Shown: positions 7,401-15,153, counted from the first letter of the stretch. The stretch is 64,000 nucleotides of DNA from Zobellia roscoffensis (GCF_015330165.1 NZ_JADDXT010000002.1:2755646-2819645), one strand, 5' to 3'. Made by a program: numbers and translations. Notes: generated by a model not told the origin, from the sequence alone.

Positions 7401-9993
7401 AGACGGAACGAACGGTGCCGATGGAGCGCAAGGTCCACAAGGTATCCAAGGAGAAACAGGTCCACAGGGTCCAGCAGGAGCCGATGGTGCTGATGGAAAT
7501 GATGGTGCTGACGGAACAAATGGAATAGATGGAACGAACGGTACTGATGGAGCGCAAGGCCCACAAGGTATCCAAGGAGAAACAGGTCCACAAGGCCCGG
7601 CAGGAGCCGATGGTACTGACGGAACAAATGGAATAGACGGAACGAACGGTGCCGATGGTGCCCAAGGTCCACAGGGTATCCAGGGCGAAACAGGTCCGCA
7701 AGGCCCAGCAGGAGCCGATGGAAATGATGGCGCTGACGGAACGAACGGTGCCGATGGAGCCCAAGGTCCACAGGGAATTCAAGGTGAAACAGGAGCACAA
7801 GGTCCGGTTGGCCCGGCAGGTGCCGATGGAAATGATGGCGCTGACGGAACAAATGGAATAGACGGAACGAACGGTGCCGATGGAGCGCAAGGTCCACAAG
7901 GTATCCAAGGAGAAACAGGTCCACAGGGTCCAGCAGGAGCCGATGGTGCTGACGGAACAAATGGAATAGATGGAACGAACGGTACTGATGGAGCGCAAGG
8001 CCCACAAGGTATCCAAGGAGAAACAGGTCCACAAGGTCCAGCAGGAGCCGATGGAAATGATGGTGCTGACGGAACGAACGGTACTGATGGTGCCCAAGGT
8101 CCACAGGGAATCCAGGGTGAAACAGGTCCGGTTGGCCCGGCAGGAGCCGATGGAAATGATGGCGCTGATGGAACAAATGGAATAGACGGAACGAACGGTA
8201 CTGATGGAGCGCAAGGCCCACAGGGAATCCAAGGCGAAACAGGTCCACAAGGTCCAGCAGGAGTCGATGGAAATGATGGCGCTGACGGAACGAACGGTGC
8301 CGATGGAGCCCAAGGTCCACAGGGAATTCAAGGTGAAACAGGAGCACAAGGTCCGGTTGGCCCGGCAGGAGCCGATGGAAATGATGGCGCTGATGGAACA
8401 AATGGAATAGACGGAACGAACGGTGCCGATGGAGCGCAAGGTCCACAAGGTATCCAAGGAGAAACAGGTCCACAGGGTCCAGCAGGAGCCGATGGTGCTG
8501 ACGGAACAAATGGAATAGATGGAACGAACGGTACTGATGGAGCGCAAGGTCCACAAGGTATCCAAGGAGAAACAGGTCCACAGGGTCCAGCAGGAGCCGA
8601 TGGTGCTGACGGAACAAATGGAATAGATGGAACGAACGGTACTGATGGAGCGCAAGGCCCACAAGGTATCCAAGGAGAAACAGGTCCACAAGGTCCAGCA
8701 GGAGCCGATGGAAATGATGGTGCTGACGGAACGAACGGTACTGATGGTGCCCAAGGTCCACAGGGAATCCAGGGTGAAACAGGTCCACAAGGTCCGGTTG
8801 GCCCGGCAGGAGCCGATGGTACTGATGGAGCTGATGGAACAAATGGAATAGATGGAACGAATGGAGCCGATGGAGCCCAAGGTCCACAGGGAATTCAAGG
8901 TGAAACAGGTCCACAAGGTCCGGTTGGCCCAGCAGGTGCCGATGGAAATGATGGCGCTGATGGAACAAATGGAATAGACGGAACGAACGGTACTGATGGA
9001 GCGCAAGGCCCACAGGGAATCCAAGGAGAAACAGGTCCGGTTGGTCCAGCAGGGGCCGATGGAAATGATGGTGCTGACGGAACGAACGGTACTGATGGTG
9101 CCCAAGGTCCACAGGGAATCCAAGGAGAAACAGGTCCGGTTGGTCCAGCAGGGGCCGATGGAAATGATGGTGCTGACGGAACGAACGGTACTGATGGTGC
9201 CCAAGGTCCACAGGGAATCCAGGGTGAAACAGGTCCGCAAGGCCCAGCAGGAACTGATGGAAATGATGGGGCAGATGGAGCAAACGGTACCGATGGTGCC
9301 CAAGGTCCACAAGGTATTCAAGGTCCGGTCGGCCCAGCAGGTGACCCTGCAACAGATGATCAAACATTATCAACTAACGGTAATGCAGGTCATGTGGCAA
9401 TATCTGGCGGTAATGCTATTACTTTAAATGTAAACGATGCGGACTCGGATCCCGCAAATGAATATAATACCGGCTTTGCAGTTGTTGGTAATAATTTACG
9501 GTTAACAGATGGTGGTGGCTCTAGAAATGTTCCATTATCCTCTTTGGGAACCGATGATCAATATGACGATGAGGTTCCGCTTAGAACAGCAATCGATGTT
9601 GATGACGCCGGTAAAAGTGCGGCGCAGGGATATACGGAAGAAACGAACGTTCAAGAGGTAATTCAAGCTATAGCTCCAATTACATCTAAGGCAGCTAGAA
9701 TTTTCTATCCACCGTCTATTGAGGTTGATGCTTCAACAAATGGAACAGGAAGAACTATAGACTTACACGCTCAATACGTAGCACAATTTGGTTCTCCAAT
9801 GGTAGCTAGTAACGCTGCACCAGCGGCTATTCCAACGTATGCTAACACGGAGTTGTATTACTATGTGACTTTTTACGATACGGCCGTTTTTGACAATGTA
9901 TCCGTTAATGCTTCGGGAGTAATGACCTATGATGTCATTGCCCAACCAGCAAGTTATAACTCATTGATCAATGTAGTTTTTGTAGTAAAATAA
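1471..9993 (+). CDS. giant secreted repeat protein with 250-triplet collagen-like tract
   Basis: A protein of 2,840 residues beginning with a clear signal peptide (MKKISIILVFLISGLAFAQ); the ATG at 1471 was chosen over an in-frame ATG at 1351 because the signal peptide begins here (1465 is also possible). Order: an N-terminal cap with a CNC motif; three ~111-residue repeats (residues ~120-447); six ~77-residue units (~634-1091); five more (~1273-1657); four related 'GQLYVxDGTxW' linker modules; a Gly-X-Y tract (~1877-2626) rich in GPQGPAG, GADG and GTNG triplets; and a non-repetitive C-terminal domain of ~215 residues. Very acidic and Asn/Asp/Thr-rich, with almost no Cys. No obvious T9SS sorting domain is seen at its end, although the next two genes are T9SS-linked. 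It is probably a cell-surface or exported fibrous adhesin; the function is inferred. Confidence 0.9.
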   Translation: MKKISIILVFLISGLAFAQTTVNLEDQCNCEVLSGTDVTAPGLSTPAGADIGDIYVNTDTGTIYFWDGDTWELTSSDDQQLQNFTFDGLSGELTLTLENGGTASVILPVETITTLTATAATGNAIGVYENENGDLVTINETITNISDAGDGNITLTNESGATVTVAKSDVTDLGGGVYQFTNGDGTDVTIDTNGMAISNTVLGNRIATVTEADGSTTDINETITDITGTSNSGNEIGVYQKEDGTTVSIQESIVRIEDNNDGNITLVDEAGTSVTVSKSDITDLGGGLYRFTNGDGTDVDINTNGIAITDVIAGNLIATVTEADGSVTEIDETITDITGTSNSGNEIGVYEKEDGTTVSIQESIVRIEDNNDGNITLVDEAGTSVTVSKSDITDLGGGLYRFTNGDGTDVDINTNGIAITDVIAGNLIATVTEADGSVTEIDETITTLSTADNVTYTYASENGTSTSFDGTDDQEATEVNLANPLDVDGDSVDETTVEEAIIDLAANASDNQNLTGATLSGTNQLQIDIERGSSANVDLSSLVETVIAGTGAISVTDDGNGNYTVNSTDPDEDETNELTLIDSGAPTITPSNAGVTYVDDVAGQLYVFDGTNWNQVGGNASPDLDGDPNNEIQDATEVALNTPFDVDGDTVNETNVQEALEDLANNASDNQQVSSAVGTPNETVDIDLERGGSTTINIQDADSDATNEIQDATEVALNVPFDVDGDTVNETTVQEALEDLANNASDDQTLSTNGNPGNVSISEGNAINLNVDDADSDATNEIQDATEVALNTPFDVDGDSVNETNVQEALEDLANNASDDQQITSAVGTANETVDIDLERGGSTTINIQDADSDATNEIQDAAEVDLATPIDVDGDTVNETTVQEALEDLANNASDDQQITSAVGTANETVDIDLERGGSTTINIQDADSDATNEIQDAAEVDLATPIDVDGDTVNETTVQEALEDLANNASDDQQITSAVGTANETVDIDLERGGSTTINIQDADSDATNEIQDAAEVDLATPFDVDGDTVNETTVQEALEDLANNASDDQQISSAVVTPNETVDIDLERGGSTTINIQDADADPTNENQTVSQGTGITVNQSGQNFEVVNAAPDQTVTITDGGSGNVVVGGTYPNLTVDVPSLDDDDADPTNELTLLGNGSPTVTPSNSGVTYVDEVAGQLYVYDGTTWNAVGGNATPDLDGDPNNEIQSLTSTDGSVTLTQTGNDYNLSVAAADGTETAVESGNANITVTGDGSAGSPYQISSVDLDEQDATEVALNTPFDVDGDSVNETNVQEALEDLANNASDDQQITSAVGTANETVDIDLERGGSTTINIQDADSDATNEIQDATEVALNTPIDVDGDTVNETTVQEALEDLANNASDDQQITSAVGTANETVDIDLERGGSTTINIQDADSDATNEIQDAAEVDLATPFDVDGDTVNETTVQEALEDLANNASDDQQITSAVGTANETVDIDLERGGSTTINIQDADSDATNEIQDATEVALNTPIDVDGDTVNETTVQEALEDLANNASDDQQITSAVGTANETVDIDLERGGSTTINIQDADSDATNEIQDATEVALNTPIDVDGDTVNETTVQEALEDLANNASDDQQITSAVGTANETVDIDLERGGSITINIQDADSDATNEIQTLASADGSVTLTPSGNNYDLSVAVADGSETIVNGGGINTVTGNGTSATPYVITGTEVDGDITNELTFVDAGTPAATGTTGTNTGETYVDTLTGQLYVYDGTAWQQVGGNASPDADPDPTNEIQTITSTDGSITVTPSGDDYNLAVNFPASSDDQNLTSAIVVPNQSVEIQINDGTNTTIDIRDADADPTNEIELPSGGNNGQVLSTDGTGIYSWIDPDTGPQGPAGPQGPAGTTGTAGADGNDGADGTNGIDGTNGADGAQGPQGIQGETGPQGIQGETGPVGPAGADGNDGADGTNGTDGAQGPAGADGADGADGTNGIDGTNGADGAQGPQGIQGETGPQGPAGADGADGNDGADGTNGIDGTNGTDGAQGPQGIQGETGPQGPAGADGTDGTNGIDGTNGADGAQGPQGIQGETGPQGPAGADGNDGADGTNGADGAQGPQGIQGETGAQGPVGPAGADGNDGADGTNGIDGTNGADGAQGPQGIQGETGPQGPAGADGADGTNGIDGTNGTDGAQGPQGIQGETGPQGPAGADGNDGADGTNGTDGAQGPQGIQGETGPVGPAGADGNDGADGTNGIDGTNGTDGAQGPQGIQGETGPQGPAGVDGNDGADGTNGADGAQGPQGIQGETGAQGPVGPAGADGNDGADGTNGIDGTNGADGAQGPQGIQGETGPQGPAGADGADGTNGIDGTNGTDGAQGPQGIQGETGPQGPAGADGADGTNGIDGTNGTDGAQGPQGIQGETGPQGPAGADGNDGADGTNGTDGAQGPQGIQGETGPQGPVGPAGADGTDGADGTNGIDGTNGADGAQGPQGIQGETGPQGPVGPAGADGNDGADGTNGIDGTNGTDGAQGPQGIQGETGPVGPAGADGNDGADGTNGTDGAQGPQGIQGETGPVGPAGADGNDGADGTNGTDGAQGPQGIQGETGPQGPAGTDGNDGADGANGTDGAQGPQGIQGPVGPAGDPATDDQTLSTNGNAGHVAISGGNAITLNVNDADSDPANEYNTGFAVVGNNLRLTDGGGSRNVPLSSLGTDDQYDDEVPLRTAIDVDDAGKSAAQGYTEETNVQEVIQAIAPITSKAARIFYPPSIEVDASTNGTGRTIDLHAQYVAQFGSPMVASNAAPAAIPTYANTELYYYVTFYDTAVFDNVSVNASGVMTYDVIAQPASYNSLINVVFVVK
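1828..2808 (+). repeat. three tandem 333-bp (111-residue) repeats
   Basis: Units start at about 1828, 2161 and 2494. The second and third copies are nearly identical at DNA level over most of their length, while the first is clearly diverged. Each encodes a module with GNEIGVYxKEDGTTVSI, DGNITLVDEAGTSVTVSKSD and GLYRFTNGDGTDV segments, probably beta-rich. Confidence 0.85.
3370..4743 (+). repeat. tandem array of six ~231-bp (77-residue) repeats, block 1
   Basis: Unit starts at 3370, 3601, 3820, 4051, 4282 and 4513; spacing is 231 bp except for one 219-bp unit (3601-3819) with a different middle. Each unit carries DVDGDTVNETTVQEALEDLA, a NASDDQQITSAVGT segment and VDIDLERGGSTTINIQDAD. The units from 4051 on are almost identical in DNA, which suggests recent duplication or gene conversion. 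Confidence 0.9.
5287..6441 (+). repeat. tandem array of five 231-bp (77-residue) repeats, block 2
   Basis: Unit starts at 5287, 5518, 5749, 5980 and 6211, exactly 231 bp apart. Same module as block 1, separated from it by about 540 bp encoding a non-repeated stretch and a 'GQLYVYDGTTW' linker. The internal similarity makes copy-number change by recombination likely. Confidence 0.9.
7099..9348 (+). repeat. collagen-like Gly-X-Y tract, about 250 uninterrupted triplets
   Basis: Glycine is at every third residue for about 750 residues. Recurrent blocks are GPQGIQGETGPQGPAGADG, GNDGADGTNG and GIDGTNG. Bacterial collagen-like tracts of this kind form triple helices stabilised without hydroxyproline (known for the family). 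The low-complexity codon pattern also leaves very long open frames on the opposite strand; these are artefacts. Confidence 0.95.
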
Positions 9994-10014
9994 TCTAAAC
10001 GATAACCAATCGAT

Positions 10015-12042
10015 TTGAAAGCAAAATCTACATATAAAAAACTTGTCCTCAGTTTGGTTTTTACCATTCTGGGGCTTGCCATATCCAACGCTCAGTATTT
10101 ATTGAGGGCACCGGATGATACTGCAGAAGAGACCAGAACCAATTTCAGATGGTACGAGGCGCAAGATACAAGCACGATTTTGAGTACGGATTCTTTTTTA
10201 GAAGTTACTGATCAGGGGATTTATTTCGCTACTTATGACGGCACTTTATGTGGTAAGAATGCAACAAGTTATTTTATAGTAACCAACTGTAATTCTCCAT
10301 ACAATGAGGTGACTCTAGATATTAGTGATAATACGAATAATCTTTCAGCGGGAGCATCGGTCAGTTGGAACCCTCCTTTACCAGGTGATCAAAGTGCACC
10401 AATGGTAATTGCCACACAAAATGTAGAACGTTATATAGCAACCATTACAAAAGCGGGCAATTCCAAAAATTTACCAAGCTTCACTGTGGTATGTATTGAT
10501 GAATCGGCTATTCTTGTTGATGATTTAATTACTGTTGATGAAGATAGTTCGGTTATTGTAGATATTTATGATAATGACAGCGAACTTCCTACTGAAGGCA
10601 CACTTACTGCGACTGACCCAACAAATGGTTCGGTTACAATTGATAATAATGGAACACCAAATGACCCTACAGATGATATTGTAACCTATATTCCAGACCC
10701 GGACTATAACGGTCAGGATACATTCACCTATACAGTTTGCAACATTTTTGGAGATTGTAGTACGGCTACGGTTACGGTAGATGTGCTTCCAATTTTAGAT
10801 ACTATTGATGATAGTGTAGCAACAACTGAGGATACCCCTATTTTATTAGATATTTTAGGGAATGATAACGATATACCATCCATAGGAACCTTAACAACAA
10901 CCAACCCTAGTAATGGAACAATCACTCTAGATAATGGAGGAACGCCTAATGATATATCAGATGATACGGTGACCTATATACCCAACGAAAATTTTGATGG
11001 TAGCGATTCGTTTACGTATACAGTTTGTGATACAGCGGGTAATTGTGATACAGCTACGGTAACTATTTTAGTGTCTGATGCTACTGATTTGGATACGGAT
11101 GACGATGGAATCTTAGATAGTTTTGAAGACTTGAATCTAGATGCTGATAATGACCCGTCTACACATCCAACGGATACGGACAATGACGGTATCCCTGATT
11201 ATCTAGATATTGATAGTGATGATGATGGTATTCCTGATAATGTAGAAGCTCAAACTACGATCGATTACATTGCTCCAAGTGGATTAGACTTGAACGGTAA
11301 TGGTGTAGATGATGCCTATGAAAACAACGGATTGTTGGGTATTATTCCAGAAGATACAGACGGAGATGATTTACCGGATTATGTTGACGATGATAGTGAT
11401 AATGATAATATACCAGATCGTATAGAAGCACATGATCACAACAGAGATGGTATTCCTGACGTTACTTTAATAGGTTCTGATAAAGATCGAGATGGTCTTG
11501 ATGATGGCTATGAAGGTGAAACGGCTATTGATTTAGATGTCAATGATGAAATTAACGATCCGTATAATGATTTACCAAACACAGATGGTGATGGCGAATC
11601 TGATTACAGAGATACGGATGATGATGATGACGGTATACAGAGTAAAGATGAAGATACCAATATTGATGGTAATTATGCCAATGACGATATAGATGGTAAT
11701 GGTATTCCTGAATACCTGGAGCCTAATGTAGAGGAAGATCCTATTGAAGTGTTCAATGTAGTAACACCTAATAATGATGGAGCTCATGATGTGCTTACGA
11801 TTACAGGTTTGGAAAACTATCCGGATAACTCAATTAGAATCTATAATAGATGGGGTGTTCTGGTCTACAATACACAAGCTTATAATACGGAAGGAAATGT
11901 ATTTGATGGAACCTCTCAAGGTAGGGTTACAGTTGATGCAGATAGAAAGTTACCAGTAGGAACCTACTTTTATATTTTAGATTACAAAGATGCTAAAGGA
12001 GAACAACAAACTCTTTCAGGATACATATATATTAACAGATAG
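10015..12042 (+). CDS. T9SS type-B cargo protein with cadherin-like modules and TSP3 calcium-binding repeats
   Basis: 675 residues. It starts with TTG at 10015, the only start that keeps the whole signal peptide (KKLVLSLVFTILGLAISNAQ). Two tandem cadherin/VCBS-like modules (~165-260 and ~262-355) share the pattern VDEDSSVIVDIYDND ... DTFTYTVC. A long run of Asp-rich thrombospondin type 3-like repeats follows (~360-560; DTDNDGIPDYLDIDSDDDG), expected to bind Ca2+. The last ~90 residues are the gliding-motility-associated (CHU_C) type B sorting domain: FNVVTPNNDGAHDVLTI, IRIYNRWGVLVY, GTYFYILDY, SGYIYINR. It should be exported by T9SS and attached to the surface. It lies 21 bp after the giant gene and 8 bp before porP/sprF, so co-transcription is likely. 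Confidence 0.92.
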   Translation: MKAKSTYKKLVLSLVFTILGLAISNAQYLLRAPDDTAEETRTNFRWYEAQDTSTILSTDSFLEVTDQGIYFATYDGTLCGKNATSYFIVTNCNSPYNEVTLDISDNTNNLSAGASVSWNPPLPGDQSAPMVIATQNVERYIATITKAGNSKNLPSFTVVCIDESAILVDDLITVDEDSSVIVDIYDNDSELPTEGTLTATDPTNGSVTIDNNGTPNDPTDDIVTYIPDPDYNGQDTFTYTVCNIFGDCSTATVTVDVLPILDTIDDSVATTEDTPILLDILGNDNDIPSIGTLTTTNPSNGTITLDNGGTPNDISDDTVTYIPNENFDGSDSFTYTVCDTAGNCDTATVTILVSDATDLDTDDDGILDSFEDLNLDADNDPSTHPTDTDNDGIPDYLDIDSDDDGIPDNVEAQTTIDYIAPSGLDLNGNGVDDAYENNGLLGIIPEDTDGDDLPDYVDDDSDNDNIPDRIEAHDHNRDGIPDVTLIGSDKDRDGLDDGYEGETAIDLDVNDEINDPYNDLPNTDGDGESDYRDTDDDDDGIQSKDEDTNIDGNYANDDIDGNGIPEYLEPNVEEDPIEVFNVVTPNNDGAHDVLTITGLENYPDNSIRIYNRWGVLVYNTQAYNTEGNVFDGTSQGRVTVDADRKLPVGTYFYILDYKDAKGEQQTLSGYIYINR

Positions 12043-12050
12043 CAGTAACG

Positions 12051-13001
12051 ATGATCCCAAATCTCAGAAAAACCGCTCGTAAACTTGGTGTAATGCTTGC
12101 CCTATTATGTATGGCAACCGTTCAAAATACCATTGCACAACAAGATTCTCAGTATACCCAGTATATGTATAATACCGTAAGTGTAAATCCCGCGTACGCA
12201 GGTTCGCGAGGTCATATCAGTACCGCTCTTTTGCATCGTTCGCAATGGGTTGGACTTGATGGAGCACCTACAACGCAGACTTTTAATATACATTCTCCCA
12301 TTGGGTATAGAGGTGTTGGTTTGGGCGCATCTATTGTGAATGATAAAATTGGACCTACTTCAGAAACTTACATAGATATAGATTTTTCATATACTGTTTA
12401 TACCTCTTCAGAAGGTAGATTGAGTTTCGGTTTAAAGGGGAGTGCCCATCTATTGGATGTTCGTTTTTCGGAGCTGAATCAATTTACTACGGATACAAGT
12501 TTACAGAATGATATAGAGAACAAATTTTCGCCTAACGTGGGTGCCGGAGTGTATTACCATGATGAAAGGTTTTATGTAGGTCTTTCGGTACCACGTATAT
12601 TACAGACCGTTCATTTTAAAGATGGTCCAACACCTTCCACAGCCAAAGAACAGATGAATTTTTACCTTATAACAGGCTATGTTTGGGATTTAAATGATAA
12701 TACAAAATTTAAACCCACATTGCTTACTAAATTGGTAACGGGTGCGCCACTACAGGTAGATATTTCGGCAAATTTTATGTTTAGTGAAAAGTTTATTCTT
12801 GGGGCTGCATATCGTTGGGATGCCGCGGTAAGTGGTATGGTAGGTTTCAATATATCCAAAAAATTCTTAATCGGTCTTGCATATGATCGTGAAGTTACTG
12901 AATTAGGAAAAGCAGTTTACAATTCAGGGTCTTTTGAGGCTATCTTAAGGTATGATTTCATTAGCACCAAAGGCAACTTAAAATCTCCTCGATTCTTTTA
13001 G
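12051..13001 (+). CDS. PorP/SprF family type IX secretion membrane protein
   Basis: 316 residues with a signal peptide ending near TIAQQ, then the family hallmark QYMYNTVSVNPAYAGSRG and a beta-strand-rich outer-membrane domain with aromatic strand ends. PorP/SprF-like proteins are dedicated partners of type B sorted T9SS substrates such as SprB (known). The gene starts 8 bp after the type B cargo gene, so this copy most likely serves secretion or anchoring of the upstream cargo, possibly including the giant collagen-like protein. No strong terminator follows; a weak hairpin without a T-run overlaps the stop codon region. Confidence 0.93.
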   Translation: MIPNLRKTARKLGVMLALLCMATVQNTIAQQDSQYTQYMYNTVSVNPAYAGSRGHISTALLHRSQWVGLDGAPTTQTFNIHSPIGYRGVGLGASIVNDKIGPTSETYIDIDFSYTVYTSSEGRLSFGLKGSAHLLDVRFSELNQFTTDTSLQNDIENKFSPNVGAGVYYHDERFYVGLSVPRILQTVHFKDGPTPSTAKEQMNFYLITGYVWDLNDNTKFKPTLLTKLVTGAPLQVDISANFMFSEKFILGAAYRWDAAVSGMVGFNISKKFLIGLAYDREVTELGKAVYNSGSFEAILRYDFISTKGNLKSPRFF

Positions 13002-13089
13002 AACCGATTCTAAAGAAGCAATTGTTGTCGCAATAAAACAACTTTCCATAATTTATCACCCTGTTCACAATATACTAGTTTAAAGATGT

Positions 13090-13097
13090 TATTTTTG
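13090..13097 (+). promoter_or_regulatory. -7 promoter element for idi
   Basis: TATTTTTG matches the Bacteroidota TAnnTTTG consensus, 45 bp upstream of the idi start. Confidence 0.5.
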
Positions 13098-13141
13098 CTA
13101 TTGAAGCAAGTCTTTAATTCCCCTAAAGAAAAATAGTAGTA

Positions 13142-13687
13142 TTGAAAGAAGAACAAGTAATCTTGGTAGACCAAGAAAATAATCAAATAGGTACAATGCC
13201 AAAAATGGAAGCACATGAGAAAGCTGTGCTCCATAGGGCATTTTCCGTTTTTGTAATGAATGATAAGGGCGAGACCATGTTGCAGCAGAGAGCGTCCCAT
13301 AAATATCATTCTCCCCAACTATGGACCAACACCTGTTGTAGTCACCAACGTGAAGGCGAAAGTAATATAGAAGCAGGTAAAAGAAGGTTGCAAGAAGAGA
13401 TGGGTTTTGTAACGGAACTCAAAGAACTTTTCTCATTTATTTATAAAGCCCCTTTTGATAATGGTCTTACGGAACATGAATTTGATCATGTAATGATGGG
13501 CAGTTATATTGGTGAACCCCAAATAAACCCAGATGAGGTAGCAGATTGGAAATGGATGAAACCTGAGGATGTTAAAAAAGACATCGCCAAGAATCCGGAT
13601 ACCTATACGGCTTGGTTCAAGATTATTTTTGAAAAGTTTTATGATCACATAGGTCAAAATTCAACAAAAGATGAAAGTAAAGGTTAG
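13142..13687 (+). CDS. idi: isopentenyl-diphosphate delta-isomerase, type 1
   Basis: 181 residues; interconverts IPP and DMAPP in isoprenoid synthesis in the cytosol. Nudix-fold features: AFSVFVMN, the active-site cysteine segment TNTCCSHQ (Cys-65/66), the Nudix-like helix EAGKRRLQEEMGF (77-89) and the metal and catalytic EHEFDHV (111-117). The start is TTG at 13142: the first ATG in frame would remove the beginning of the domain. The last 17 bp overlap the next gene, which points to translational coupling. Confidence 0.95.
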   Translation: MKEEQVILVDQENNQIGTMPKMEAHEKAVLHRAFSVFVMNDKGETMLQQRASHKYHSPQLWTNTCCSHQREGESNIEAGKRRLQEEMGFVTELKELFSFIYKAPFDNGLTEHEFDHVMMGSYIGEPQINPDEVADWKWMKPEDVKKDIAKNPDTYTAWFKIIFEKFYDHIGQNSTKDESKG

Positions 13688-14078
13688 TAGAAAGGCCCAT
13701 TTTAATGCCGCTCACCGTTTAAATCGTAAAGAGTGGAGCGATGCTAAGAATTCTCAGGTTTTTGGCAAGTGTAACAATCCTAATTATCACGGTCACAACT
13801 ATGAGTTAGTAGTGAGTGTTACGGGTAAAATAGACCCAGAGACTGGTTTTGTAATGGACATGAAGGTTTTAAAAGACCTAATAGAAGAAAAAGTAGAAGA
13901 CGCCTTAGATCACAAAAACTTAAATGTTGAAGTTCCAGAATTTAAAGATGTTAACCCAACCGCAGAGAACATATCTATAGTAATTTGGAATAAATTGAGA
14001 CCTCATATTAATGAAGATCATGAGCTTGAGGTTGTACTTTATGAAACCCCCCGAAATTTTGTTACCTATTCCGGTTAA
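13671..14078 (+). CDS. 6-pyruvoyl-tetrahydropterin synthase family protein (PTPS/QueD)
   Basis: 135 residues. Zinc ligands His-15, His-40 and His-42 (HFNAAH, YHGHNY), catalytic Cys-34 in FGKCNNPNYHGHNY and LDHKNLN. The family makes 6-pyruvoyl-tetrahydropterin or, as QueD, 6-carboxytetrahydropterin for queuosine. The Cys-x5-His-Gly-His spacing and flanking residues look like true (animal-type) PTPS rather than the shorter Cys-x3-His-Gly-His of E. coli QueD, so the product is left open. It overlaps idi by 17 bp and is followed 31 bp later by manA. Confidence 0.88.
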   Translation: MKVKVSRKAHFNAAHRLNRKEWSDAKNSQVFGKCNNPNYHGHNYELVVSVTGKIDPETGFVMDMKVLKDLIEEKVEDALDHKNLNVEVPEFKDVNPTAENISIVIWNKLRPHINEDHELEVVLYETPRNFVTYSG

Positions 14079-14109
14079 ACCGAAAAATAAATAACTATAA
14101 ACAAACGCT

Positions 14110-15072
14110 ATGCATCCCTTAAAATTTAATCCTATTTTAAAAGAGCGCCTTTGGGGCGGAACCAAACTCAAAGATGTTTTGGGTAAACCAATTGAAAACG
14201 ATATTACAGGTGAAAGTTGGGAGCTTTCTACCGTTCCAGGAGATATTTCCGTAGTTGCTAATGGAGACCTTGCCGGTGCTTCATTGCAGGAACTTATAGA
14301 AAAAGACCCAGAAACTGTATTGGGTAAAAGTGTTTATGAAAGATTTGGAACAGACTTTCCTATTCTCATCAAATTTATTGACGCTAAACAAGACTTATCT
14401 ATCCAGTTGCATCCTAATGATGAATTGGCTAAAAAACGCCATAATTCTTTCGGAAAAACAGAAATGTGGTATGTTATGGATGCGGATGATGATGCTAGCT
14501 TAATAGTTGGTTTCAATAAAGACGTAAGTAAAGAAGAGTATGCCGAAAGTATGGAGAATGATACGCTTCTAGACCTTTTAAACTACGAGAAAGTGAAAGA
14601 AGGGGATACCTTTTTTATTAATACCGGGAAAATTCACGCCATAGGTGCAGGTGTTCTTTTGGCGGAAATTCAACAAACATCGGATGTTACCTATCGTGTT
14701 TTTGATTTCAACAGAAAAGACAAAAACGGAAACCTTAGAGAGTTGCACACAGAACAAGCTTTAGATGCAATAGATTACACTAAGAAAGACGATTTTAAGG
14801 TGAAGTATAGCAACGACAAGAATACCGTGAACGATATGGTAGATTGTCCGTATTTTAAAACCGATTTTTTAGACTTGAACTCAGGTTTAACGCAAGATGT
14901 TACAGAACGTGATTCGTTCACTATTTTTATGTGTGTGGGTGGTTCGGCCACTATTGCAAATGAAAACGGTTCGGTAGTAATTCAAAAAGGAGAGACTACG
15001 CTTTTACCTGCTCAATCTAACACTATAAAAATAACAACAGAAGGAGCAAAACTTTTAGAGGTGACTATTTAA
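14110..15072 (+). CDS. manA: mannose-6-phosphate isomerase, class I
   Basis: 320 residues; zinc enzyme interconverting mannose-6-P and fructose-6-P, feeding glycan and GDP-mannose synthesis or mannose use. Type I PMI cupin motifs: GESWELS (34-40), QLHPND (99-104, zinc ligands), KTEMWYV (116-122) and GKIHAIGAG (173-181). The length fits the short bacterial PMI form. Its position 31 bp after the PTPS gene suggests transcription with idi. The downstream gene has its own promoter. Confidence 0.93.
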   Translation: MHPLKFNPILKERLWGGTKLKDVLGKPIENDITGESWELSTVPGDISVVANGDLAGASLQELIEKDPETVLGKSVYERFGTDFPILIKFIDAKQDLSIQLHPNDELAKKRHNSFGKTEMWYVMDADDDASLIVGFNKDVSKEEYAESMENDTLLDLLNYEKVKEGDTFFINTGKIHAIGAGVLLAEIQQTSDVTYRVFDFNRKDKNGNLRELHTEQALDAIDYTKKDDFKVKYSNDKNTVNDMVDCPYFKTDFLDLNSGLTQDVTERDSFTIFMCVGGSATIANENGSVVIQKGETTLLPAQSNTIKITTEGAKLLEVTI

Positions 15073-15128
15073 CGTCCTTTTAGCGTTTCGCTTCAGATAT
15101 TTTCTGTTCAAATTGATTATAAATAGCT

Positions 15129-15136
15129 TATTTTTG
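15129..15136 (+). promoter_or_regulatory. -7 promoter element for the 89-residue protein
   Basis: TATTTTTG matches the TAnnTTTG consensus, 17 bp upstream of the ATG at 15154, so the leader is very short. Confidence 0.5.
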
Positions 15137-15153
15137 CATAAAATTTATTGATA

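Noticed and set aside
7054..9373. Two very long antisense open frames (769 and 744 codons) over the collagen tract
   Set aside because: They mirror the period-nine-base Gly-X-Y codon pattern, which rarely makes stop codons on the other strand; the implied proteins are low-complexity and have no domain.
7196..9427. Several Met-rich + strand frames of 68-143 codons inside the collagen tract
   Set aside because: Out-of-frame readings of the same repeats (for example MALTERTV and similar); no independent signal.
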